Part shown: positions 7,379-15,378 of the stretch, piece by piece
Numbering within the stretch: position 1 is the stretch's first letter
Layout of the letters: every line of letters starts with the position of its first letter
Assembly (NCBI RefSeq): GCF_021044425.1
Contig: NZ_JAJNEC010000005.1
Coordinates: forward strand, 2,790,001 to 2,854,000
DNA from: Niabella pedocola
GTDB taxonomy: Bacteria; Bacteroidota; Bacteroidia; Chitinophagales; Chitinophagaceae
Length of the DNA: 64,000 bases
Reading direction: 5' to 3'
The notes under the pieces: generated by a model
Told to the model about the DNA's origin: nothing
The model's input: the letters and a program-made list of their open reading frames with translations, nothing else
The model's database searches: none
Program-made: the position numbers and the translations under genes

Positions 7379-9559
7379 TCAGGAGGGTGTCTTTGCCGAT
7401 TTCTTTTCCTTACCTGCCCAATAAGTGAAATGATTGATCAATACCCGTAGTTCGTGAAACTCAAAAACAGGAAGCGCTGCTTTGGCGGCGGTAACCGAGG
7501 GCCATTTATCGGGTTCAAATGCCTTGTTAAATACCTGGAGTTGCTCCTCTGAAAAAAGCCGTTGGATATCCAATATACCTACCTGGGCCACCTGGGCAAA
7601 ATGTCCGTAAATCGTACTAACGGCAAGGTTCCGGACACCTGCGATTTCTTCGGCTGTGTTGCCTTCTTCCAGCAGGTGGTAGCTGACCAGGTGGGAGGGC
7701 TGGGCTTTTTCTTTTATGGTTGCTTCAATGTTCTTTTCTGCGGCCAGCAGCTTCTTTTCCAGGAAGCTGGCATTTTTCAATCCCTGCAGGTAAGCCTCCA
7801 GTTCGGCCATGAATTGTTCCACCGTGCGGATATAGCTTTTTACGCCTTTCTGATTTTTGGTGCCGTTGTAATATGTTTTTAAAGGGATAAAGATCTGTTC
7901 CTGCACCTGGTCAAAAAAATAGTTGACGGCTCCTGCGCCTTTCTCAGCAATCATATCCCAGGTGTCCGAAGAGGGCTCCCGCATCTTCCGTTGCACAAAG
8001 CCTTCAAACTTGATAAAGGTTGTTTCCAGCGACCGGCTATGCGCTTTTATCGGCTCCGTTACCCGGGTAAATGCTTCCTCGTCGTGCAGCGCTTTTTCCC
8101 GGCCTGCCTGCATCCAGTTTTCCATAACCGTTAAAAACGAAGCGCAGTTCAGTGTGCGCAATAGTTTGCTGGCCGCAAAAGCATGTTTTTCCGTTTCATA
8201 GATCCGTTCAATCTTTCCGGAAGCATCGGTTGCTTCATGAAAATCGGTGATCCGTTCATCCCGGAAGATATTGGAAGGCCTGATAGGCGATTTTAAAACA
8301 ATGCCCTCCAGCGTGCGGCAACGGCTCAGTGCCACATATACCTGGCCGCTGGTAAAAGAGGCACCGGCATCGATGATCACGTTGTCAAAAGTGAGCCCCT
8401 GGCTTTTGTGAATGGTAACGGCCCAGGCTAAGCGGAAGGGAAACTGTTCGTAGCTGCCGATCACTTCTTCCTGGATCTCTTTTTTGTCATCCAGGTAATA
8501 TTTTTTGTTTTCCCATAGTTCCCGTTCCACGGTCAGTTCCGTTTCCGAGCCCTCGGGCATTACTACAATTTTGTCTTCTTCTGCGCGTAATACCCGGGCA
8601 AGCCGCCCGTTATAATATCTTTTTGATTCGGATGCGTCGTTCCGGATAAACATTACCTGGGCATTGGATTTCAGCAACAGGTTGGGATCATTGGGATACA
8701 GGTGTTCTTTAAAATCGCCATTGATGATGGCAGGGCAGGGAATCCCGGTTCCGGCCAGTTCATTGAGTTGCCGGCTATTGATCGTATCTGCCATATAATT
8801 ATGTGACACCAGGTACACATAACGGTCCTGCGGTTCAAAGCCGGGCCGGTACCGGGTGTTCAGTAACGGAAAGTCGATGCGGCTGGTTTCGCCTTCGCGG
8901 ATGGAATTGAGCAGCGAAATAAAAACCGGGTCGCTCTGCCGGTAAACCGTCGTTAGTTCGATGGTTACAAAAGGAGTGGTCTTGAGTGCCTTCGATTCAA
9001 AAAAATAAGGCGAAGGGTAGAACGCCGACAACAGTTTTTCTGAAGCCGGTTTTACTACCGGCGGCAGCTGGTAGAGGTCGCCGATCAACAGCAGTTGCAC
9101 CCCCCCGAAGGCTAGTGTTGAGCGTCGAGCCGTTTTAAGTGCCAGGTCAATCATATCCAGTACATCGGCACGGAGCATGGACACTTCGTCAATGACCAGT
9201 ATCTCCAGTGCTCTTAAAAGATCCAGCTTCTCTTTCCGGTATTTAAAATGCGGCAGCAGCTGCGGGATATTGATGGCCTCGTTCCGGTCAACAGGATCTG
9301 TTGTGGGCAGAAACGTGGTAAGGGGCAATCCAAACATGGAATGGATGGTTACACCCCCCGCATTAATGGCGGCAATACCGGTAGGCGCCACTACCATGCT
9401 GTTCTTGATGGTGGTGCGTATAAACTGGTTCAGGAAGGTTGTTTTCCCCGTGCCGGCTTTCCCGGTTAAGAAAACATTCCGTTGCGTGAACTCTATGATA
9501 TTGTATATTTTTTCAGACAATGAGCTGCGGCTTTTGGTGTTTTTAAATAGGTGCTGCAA
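7379..9559 (-). CDS. Pif1/RecD-type SF1 helicase with C-terminal HTH
   Basis: 726 residues. Walker A GKAGTGKT lies at about 33-40, Walker B-like VIDEVSM at about 122-128, and a UvrD/RecD-type C-terminal segment AWAVTIHKSQGLTFDNVIID near residue 390. After about 500 residues a long helical region leads into a helix-turn-helix-like motif, GNTAEEIAGVRNLAVSTIYG. This layout is common in Bacteroidota helicases annotated as AAA-family ATPase or helicase with a helix_turn_helix_40 domain. The role is probably DNA unwinding in repair or recombination. Start choice is uncertain because a TAnnTTTG match lies across the ATG. Confidence 0.88.
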   Translation of the reverse strand: MQHLFKNTKSRSSLSEKIYNIIEFTQRNVFLTGKAGTGKTTFLNQFIRTTIKNSMVVAPTGIAAINAGGVTIHSMFGLPLTTFLPTTDPVDRNEAINIPQLLPHFKYRKEKLDLLRALEILVIDEVSMLRADVLDMIDLALKTARRSTLAFGGVQLLLIGDLYQLPPVVKPASEKLLSAFYPSPYFFESKALKTTPFVTIELTTVYRQSDPVFISLLNSIREGETSRIDFPLLNTRYRPGFEPQDRYVYLVSHNYMADTINSRQLNELAGTGIPCPAIINGDFKEHLYPNDPNLLLKSNAQVMFIRNDASESKRYYNGRLARVLRAEEDKIVVMPEGSETELTVERELWENKKYYLDDKKEIQEEVIGSYEQFPFRLAWAVTIHKSQGLTFDNVIIDAGASFTSGQVYVALSRCRTLEGIVLKSPIRPSNIFRDERITDFHEATDASGKIERIYETEKHAFAASKLLRTLNCASFLTVMENWMQAGREKALHDEEAFTRVTEPIKAHSRSLETTFIKFEGFVQRKMREPSSDTWDMIAEKGAGAVNYFFDQVQEQIFIPLKTYYNGTKNQKGVKSYIRTVEQFMAELEAYLQGLKNASFLEKKLLAAEKNIEATIKEKAQPSHLVSYHLLEEGNTAEEIAGVRNLAVSTIYGHFAQVAQVGILDIQRLFSEEQLQVFNKAFEPDKWPSVTAAKAALPVFEFHELRVLINHFTYWAGKEKKSAKTPS

Positions 9560-9877
9560 AGATAATAGTTAATTTTTAATATATGGATCAGTGGGAAGGC
9601 CGTGAAATGCATCGATTTTAAAACGCCGGTAATCTTATGGGTCCGGAGGGTTTAATAAATGGGGCAGGGGCGATCCGCTAGTTTCCAAAGACAATATTTT
9701 GTATCTTTATACAGTACCTATTTAAAAACGTCAACCCATATGTGATTGAACGCATGCAAAGAATCATTATGACCGGGCGGTAAATGTAACAATGAACTTA
9801 TGGAAAAACAAAGGCGTATACCGGTTCCGGCGATCAGTGATCCGGAAATCAGAAACAAGTTTATAAAGGGCAATATT

Positions 9878-9900
9878 GGAGGACGCAATTTGCGACCTCC
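9878..9900 (+). repeat. REP-like palindrome, copy 1
   Basis: A 23-base near-perfect palindrome: arm GGAGG-A-CGCAA, centre T, arm TTGCG-A-CCTCC. The second copy lies 59 bases downstream in inverted orientation. Paired palindromes of this kind are the substrate form of RAYT/Y1 (IS200-like) transposases, but no such gene is in the window. Confidence 0.7.
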
Positions 9901-9959
9901 GGTTTGAGAGGATTAAGAAACTGAGATCAAAACAGGTAATAAAAGCGCATAAAAAGATT

Positions 9960-9982
9960 GGAGGTCGCAGATTGCGTCCTCC
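9960..9982 (-). repeat. REP-like palindrome, copy 2 (inverted)
   Basis: The reverse complement of this 23-base element differs from copy 1 at a single position (CTGCG for TTGCG). Together the two form a head-to-head pair about 105 bases long, resembling a BIME-type doublet. Confidence 0.7.
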
Positions 9983-10015
9983 AGATTCAGAACCAGATGT
10001 TAAATACCAAAAGCT

Positions 10016-10354
10016 ATGGCCAGGAATACATTGCAGCAGCTAGTTGCCGAACAGAAGATCCTGAATCGTATCTACGTTGTCCGCAGGGAGCGGGTGATGC
10101 TGGACAGGGATCTGGCCGAATTGTATGGTGTAGAAACCAAGCGTTTAAAAGAAGCCGTAAAACGGAATGCCGGCCGCTTTCCTAAAGATTTTATGTTTGC
10201 CATGACGGCTGCTGAATTTAAGAAATGGAGGGAAAATGCAATCCGGAGTGCTGCTGATAAAAAGGGCCGGCGAAAAAACTTTATAGCGCCCGGCCATCAT
10301 CAGGGAAATAAACCAGGGATAAGATGCTCCCTGTATTTGGAAGTAAAACAATGA
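10016..10354 (+). pseudogene. ORF6N-domain protein, truncated
   Basis: The first 75 or so residues match the ORF6N/KilA-N-type DNA-binding domain: the family core RERVMLDRDLAELYGVETKR is followed by LKEAVKRNAGRFPKDFMF. Intact members continue with a segment ending in a PYAFTEQGVAML-like motif and reach 170-300 residues. Here the frame leaves the family after about residue 90 (KKGRRKNFIAPG...) and stops at 112, which points to a frameshift or deletion. It sits 34 bases after the REP-like pair, in line with a decayed mobile or phage-derived gene. It could still make a short DNA-binding protein. Confidence 0.65.
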
Positions 10355-10391
10355 TCAAAATAAGCTATTTTTATAGGCATAAAATCATAAA

Positions 10392-11465
10392 ATGAGCTAT
10401 AGAAAAATTGATAACAATATACTCCGGCAAATTGTATTGATATTATTGATCGGGCTGCTTGGGTTTATGATCTTTTTTAACCTTCGATATTTTACACCCG
10501 GCGCCCTGGGAGCAATTACCCTGTATATCCTGTTCCGCAAAACCTTTTTCCGGCTAACGGAACAGCGAAACTGGAAAAAATCGCTGGCCAGCTTTTGCCT
10601 GATGTTCGCCACCTTGCTGGTGATTGCATTGCCCTTGTGGCTGATCATTGAAGTAATGATCCCCCAAATAAGCAACCTGCTGGCCAATAAGCAGGTGATC
10701 ATCGAAAAATACAACGCCGTAAAAGCCTTTATTGCCAGCAAGCCGCTGCTGAACCGCATCAATCTTTCCGATGAATCGATGATGCGTACCCTGGGAAAAG
10801 TAACAGCTTATTTTCCGGGTATCCTCAATTCGGTGGCAGAGATCTTCGTAAATATTTTTACAGCATTGTTCATTCTTTATTTCATGCAGGTAAATGCCCG
10901 GGCAATGGAAAAACGGGTCCGGCTTTTTATCCCTTTCAGTGATGACAATACTCAAACCCTTTGGGAAGAAACAAAGATGATGGTGCGCTCCAATGCCTTG
11001 GGGATTCCGATCCTGGCCCTATGCCAGGGCCTGGTGGCCGTACTGGGATACTGGATCTTTGGAGTAGATAATTTTGTAATGTGGGGATTGATCACCGGTG
11101 CGGCATCGATGGTTCCGGCGGTTGGTACGATGATCGTATGGATACCCATCTGTATTGTGGTATTTGCCACGGGAAGTGTTGGTAACGGCATTGGGCTTAC
11201 CTTATATTGCCTCATTGTTGTAGGAGGCATCGATAACGTATTACGGTTTACGATCCTGAAAAAAATAGGCGACATCCATCCGCTGATCACCGTATTTGGG
11301 GTACTCCTGGGATTGAAGCTGTTTGGAATTATGGGACTGATCTTTGGCCCGTTGTTTATGTCCTATTTTTTACTGCTGATCCAGATCTATCGGGTTGAGT
11401 TTGGTAAGAAAAGCGACAACCTCCCACATGGGCCGGAAACGGTTGGCATTACGGAAAAAAAGTAA
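10392..11465 (+). CDS. AI-2E/PerM-family transporter
   Basis: 357 residues with about eight predicted membrane helices. The N-terminal pair is followed by a long amphipathic stretch (residues 85-160). The C-terminal half carries the conserved glycine-rich helices, including MWGLITGAASMVPAVGTMIVW (given in part) and FGVLLGLKLFGIMGLIFGPL. This is the AI-2E transporter (UPF0118) architecture. Members have been linked to autoinducer-2 export, Na+/H+ exchange or small-molecule export, so the substrate here is unknown. The S41 peptidase gene starts 9 bases later, suggesting co-transcription. Confidence 0.88.
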   Translation: MSYRKIDNNILRQIVLILLIGLLGFMIFFNLRYFTPGALGAITLYILFRKTFFRLTEQRNWKKSLASFCLMFATLLVIALPLWLIIEVMIPQISNLLANKQVIIEKYNAVKAFIASKPLLNRINLSDESMMRTLGKVTAYFPGILNSVAEIFVNIFTALFILYFMQVNARAMEKRVRLFIPFSDDNTQTLWEETKMMVRSNALGIPILALCQGLVAVLGYWIFGVDNFVMWGLITGAASMVPAVGTMIVWIPICIVVFATGSVGNGIGLTLYCLIVVGGIDNVLRFTILKKIGDIHPLITVFGVLLGLKLFGIMGLIFGPLFMSYFLLLIQIYRVEFGKKSDNLPHGPETVGITEKK

Positions 11466-11474
11466 GCAATCGGG

Positions 11475-12893
11475 ATGAAATTTCTAAAACTGACGGTCTT
11501 ATGCCTGCTGCTCCACGGTGCCTGCAAGGCGCAGTACCTTTATGAAAGGGTGGTGCAGAAGCATGCTCCGGCCGCCATCCAAAGCGATATTGCCCAACTG
11601 TATAAAGATCTTAAGAAATACCACCTGAACCTTATACAATATATTTCGCCCGGTGAATTGAAAAAAGATTTTGACCGCCTGCAGCAGGGGATAACGGATT
11701 CGCTCACCGCCCGGCAGGTGTATTACCGGCTGCTCCCCGTAATAAGCCGCATCGGCGATGGCCATATGGCGTTAAATTATTTTGACCCGGAAAAAATTAC
11801 GGAGCAGGATATTGCAACATTCATACTGCGGTATGATTCCCCGTTCAGCCAGCTGCAGCTGCGGTTTATCGGTAAAAAGATCTTCGCGCTTGCGCATACG
11901 GGGGAGGGGAAAACGATCCCGCCAGGAGCAGCCATCGAACAGATCAATGGTCTCTCACCGGAAGTGATCATTGATTCCGTATTGAAGTTTATGTGCTCGG
12001 ATGGCTATAACACCACGTTCAAATATTTCTTCCTGAACTACCGGGCGCTGAGCGGGTTGTGGGAATATGTTTTTCATAACTGCGAAACGCTCAACGTAGT
12101 TTATGCGCATCACCAGTCTGTGGATAGTGTGATCATACGCGGCAAACCTACCACTCCGGCGGTGCAGCAACCGGATTCTGTAAACCGGAAGCAGCCGTTC
12201 TTGAACTTCAGGCGGATGGACCGGGGAACGGCGTATCTGAAAGTAAATACGTTTGAACCGGCATGGGATGCAGCGGATCAGCAAATGTTTGCGATGGTAT
12301 TTCTGAAAGAGCTTTCTCAAACAAGCCACCTGATCCTGGATCTGCGGGGCAATACCGGCGGGCAACAGGGATTAATGCTGATGCTGCTGAAAGGGCTGAT
12401 CACAAAGCCGGTACAGCCCGTAAAATTCCCTTCGGAGCTGATCAAGGGAGTGGTGCTGCCGCCTTCAGATACGGTTAAGCGGAATCAATTGAAATATGTA
12501 AAAGATTATAACCTGCAAGGCTGGGGGAATGTGGTACCGTTTAACGGGTCCTATAAAAATAAATTGTATGTACTGGTAAACGGGGGTACTTTTTCTGCGG
12601 CTGCTATTATGGCCAATGCGTTGGGTATGGATAAACGTGCTGTATTGATCGGCGAAGAAACCGGGGGGGGCCGTAATACCACTACCGCGGGTATTATGTT
12701 CCACAACCGGATGAAACACACGGGTGTGGCTTATTCTTTCGGATTGATCCCTTTTAATGCCACGAATCCCGTAACGGAAACCGGTCATGGCCTGCGGCCG
12801 GATATCACCGTAACGTATACATTGGAGGACTACCTGAATAGCCGCGACCTGGAAATGGAGCAGGCGTTGAAACTGATTGAGAGCGGCCGCTAG
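11475..12893 (+). CDS. Secreted S41-family peptidase
   Basis: 472 residues with an N-terminal signal peptide (MKFLKLTVLCLLLHGACKAQ). Cys17 is not in a typical lipobox, so signal peptidase I cleavage after KAQ is likelier. The C-terminal S41 (tail-specific protease) core includes LDLRGNTGG at about 288-296, GGTFSAAAIMANAL with the probable nucleophile Ser374, and GEETGGG about 25 residues later. A PDZ-like region may lie before the core. It probably degrades or processes envelope proteins outside the inner membrane. It is 9 bases downstream of the AI-2E-family gene. Confidence 0.88.
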   Translation: MKFLKLTVLCLLLHGACKAQYLYERVVQKHAPAAIQSDIAQLYKDLKKYHLNLIQYISPGELKKDFDRLQQGITDSLTARQVYYRLLPVISRIGDGHMALNYFDPEKITEQDIATFILRYDSPFSQLQLRFIGKKIFALAHTGEGKTIPPGAAIEQINGLSPEVIIDSVLKFMCSDGYNTTFKYFFLNYRALSGLWEYVFHNCETLNVVYAHHQSVDSVIIRGKPTTPAVQQPDSVNRKQPFLNFRRMDRGTAYLKVNTFEPAWDAADQQMFAMVFLKELSQTSHLILDLRGNTGGQQGLMLMLLKGLITKPVQPVKFPSELIKGVVLPPSDTVKRNQLKYVKDYNLQGWGNVVPFNGSYKNKLYVLVNGGTFSAAAIMANALGMDKRAVLIGEETGGGRNTTTAGIMFHNRMKHTGVAYSFGLIPFNATNPVTETGHGLRPDITVTYTLEDYLNSRDLEMEQALKLIESGR

Positions 12894-13064
12894 GAATGTA
12901 AAAGATTAAATGTGGTAGTAAAGATTTCGTTGCTATTCGATGATCTTTCCTTCGTTCGATACCCGTCTATATCGCAGCAACCCGGAGTGAAGCGTTTTCC
13001 CTCCAGCTAAAAACGAAACCCAGTCTCAAACGTTAAGCTTCAAACCTGAAACCTTTTCCTTCCA

Positions 13065-15170
13065 TTATTGCACCATTTTTAAAAAATCTGCTTCCGTAAT
13101 GATCTTTACCGTATTGATCTTTTTGGCTTTTTCCAATTTGCTGCCTGCATCTTCACCTACAACCAGGTAATTTAATTTGGCGCTTACGCCACCTACGATC
13201 TTTCCACCCTGAGCCTCTGCCATGGCTTCGGCTTCGCTGCGTTTTAAGGTGGGAAGGGTTCCGGTAAATAAAAATGTTTGACCTGCAAGCGCTCCCGCTA
13301 TATCCAGTTGCTTATGTGTATTGGTAAGTTGCACACCCAGTGTTTCCAGCTCCCGGATCATTTCAATATTGGAGGTGTTGCTGAAAAAATGTACAATGCT
13401 GCCGGCTACCTTCGGACCAATGTCTTCCAGGCCTTGCAGGGCTTCCTGCGAAAAGGTTTGTAATTCCAGCAGGTGACTGATATTGGCGGCCAGCACCTTG
13501 GCGGTGGTTTCGCCTACAAAGCGGATCCCCAGTCCGAAAATAATGCGGTGCAGCGGCTGTGTTTTACTGCGTTCGATGGCTTGCTGCAGGTTATCGATGG
13601 ACTTTTTCCCAAAGCCTTCCAGGGCGCCCAGTTTTTCAAAGTCGAGCTTATAAATACCCGGGATATCCTTTAGCCATCCCAATTCATAAAACTTGCGAAC
13701 ATTTGCCTCTCCAAAGCCGCGGATGTCCAGGGCATCCTTGCTCACAAAGTGGATCATCCGTTCCACCACCTGTGCCGGACACTCGATATTGATACAGCGC
13801 CAAACCGCTTCCTCCGCTTCTTTAAACAGTTCACTACTGCATACCGGGCAAACCTTGGGAAAATGAATCTCCGTTTCATTGCCATCCCGCAGGTCCTCCA
13901 TCGATTTTACAATATAGGGGATCACATCGCCGGCGCGTTCAACCAATACCGTGTCGCCGATCTTCAGGTTCTTTTCCCGGATCACTTCCTCGTTAAACAA
14001 TGAAATCGAACTTACCGTAACACCTCCGATAAAAACCGGTTCTATTTTGGCAACGGGTGTTACGGATCCCGTACGTCCTACCTGGAATTTTACTTCCAGT
14101 AATTTGCTGGTGGCCTGCCGGGCCTTAAATTTAAACGCAATAGCCCAGCGGGGATGGTGGGAGGTCATGCCCAATTGTTCCTGCATATCGATGGCATTTA
14201 CCTTTATCACCATACCATCGATTTCGTAAGGAAGCCCGTCTCTTCCTTCTTCAAACTCCAGGCAGTAATCAATCACATCTTCGATCCGCTCAAAAGTGCG
14301 GAGTTCTTTTACCGGGCTCCGGAAGCCCAGTTCCCACAATAGTTTCAGCGAGCCTTCATGGGTTTGCAGTGGTTCCGGCAGTTCCCGGCCCGGCAATAAC
14401 GTATAGTCGCTGATATGGTACACAAAGGCTTCCAGGTTGCGGCGACGCACCTCTGCCGGATCCTTGATCCGGAGGGTGCCGGCAGCGGCATTCCGGGGGT
14501 TGGCCAGGGGAGCCTGTCCCTTTTCTGCCAGCTCTTCGTTGTATTTTTTAAAGTTGTTTTTATTAATCAATACCTCGCCTCTGATTTCGATCTGCTGGAT
14601 CCCGTACCGGCTGAAGGTCGCCGAAAGTGGTACGGTCCGGATCTGGCGGATATTGGTGGTGATCTCATCGCCTTCCACACCATTGCCCCGGGTAGCACCC
14701 CTTACCAGCAGGTCGTTTTCATAAATAAGGGAAATACTTCCGCCGTCGAATTTAGGTTCTACGCAGTAAGTGACTGCATTTTTTTTTGACAGTTGCAATA
14801 CCTTCCGGTCAAAATCTTTAAGATCATCGCTGTTATACGAGTTGTCCAGCGAAAGCATGGGTACCAGGTGTTGTACCGTTTTAAAATTGCCGTTCAAACT
14901 TTTGCCCACACGCTGGGTAGGTGAATCGGGTGTAACCCAATCGGGTTGATCTTTTTCTACCGCTTCCAGCATTTTATACAAATGATCGTATTCCGTATCC
15001 GCCAGGAGGGGATCGTTCTGCACATAATACCGGTGTTCATGAAAGCGCAGTACATTCCGCAAACTTTCCAGTGCTTCGGGAGTGGCGGGTAAATTGGTTC
15101 CTTCTTTTAAAAAGGCCCGGGTTTGATCCTGCAGTGCGCGTATTTCTTCTTTTGTATACATAGATGCCAT
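13065..15170 (-). CDS. ligA: NAD-dependent DNA ligase
   Basis: 701 residues from the ATG at 15170 (MASMYTKEEI); ATG 15161 is an equally possible start. The open frame runs up to 15365, but that extension is Cys- and Pro-rich and unlike the family. Domain order is typical: Ia domain with the YYVQNDPLLADTEYD segment, the adenylated lysine in EPKFDGG (Lys140), the OB fold, and a four-cysteine zinc finger (CPVC...C...C) near residues 430-455. Helix-hairpin-helix repeats and a C-terminal BRCT domain from about 620 follow. It seals nicks in replication and repair using NAD+. It is essential in most bacteria. Confidence 0.97.
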   Translation of the reverse strand: MASMYTKEEIRALQDQTRAFLKEGTNLPATPEALESLRNVLRFHEHRYYVQNDPLLADTEYDHLYKMLEAVEKDQPDWVTPDSPTQRVGKSLNGNFKTVQHLVPMLSLDNSYNSDDLKDFDRKVLQLSKKNAVTYCVEPKFDGGSISLIYENDLLVRGATRGNGVEGDEITTNIRQIRTVPLSATFSRYGIQQIEIRGEVLINKNNFKKYNEELAEKGQAPLANPRNAAAGTLRIKDPAEVRRRNLEAFVYHISDYTLLPGRELPEPLQTHEGSLKLLWELGFRSPVKELRTFERIEDVIDYCLEFEEGRDGLPYEIDGMVIKVNAIDMQEQLGMTSHHPRWAIAFKFKARQATSKLLEVKFQVGRTGSVTPVAKIEPVFIGGVTVSSISLFNEEVIREKNLKIGDTVLVERAGDVIPYIVKSMEDLRDGNETEIHFPKVCPVCSSELFKEAEEAVWRCINIECPAQVVERMIHFVSKDALDIRGFGEANVRKFYELGWLKDIPGIYKLDFEKLGALEGFGKKSIDNLQQAIERSKTQPLHRIIFGLGIRFVGETTAKVLAANISHLLELQTFSQEALQGLEDIGPKVAGSIVHFFSNTSNIEMIRELETLGVQLTNTHKQLDIAGALAGQTFLFTGTLPTLKRSEAEAMAEAQGGKIVGGVSAKLNYLVVGEDAGSKLEKAKKINTVKIITEADFLKMVQ

Positions 15171-15378
15171 TTGCGGATCTAAAAGTACTTTAAAACCGGG
15201 AAATAGCACCTCTTTAAAGCATAAAGCAGGCATGATTTTTTGGAGGTCATGACAACTCTCCGGAACGCAAACGGGCGCAGCGATAAGCGATAACGGGTAC
15301 GATCGGCACCCCATGCCGGATAGTGCTGTATTACCGGGCAATGATCTGCTGCAATGGCAGCTCAAAGCATGTACTGGA

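Larger units (their letters stand above)
9565..10015. other. Gene-free stretch with REP-like palindromes
   Basis: About 450 bases without a supported gene. The only structure I can name is the pair of near-identical palindromes listed separately. The rest is AT-rich and has no long open frame. Confidence 0.6.

Noticed and set aside
9557..9564. TATCTTTG (minus strand) as the helicase promoter
   Set aside because: It lies across the ATG at 9559, so transcripts would begin inside the gene, and no -33 box is at the right distance.
15171..15365. Upstream extension of ligA
   Set aside because: Cys- and Pro-rich and unlike DNA ligase N-termini; the start at 15170 gives the normal domain layout.
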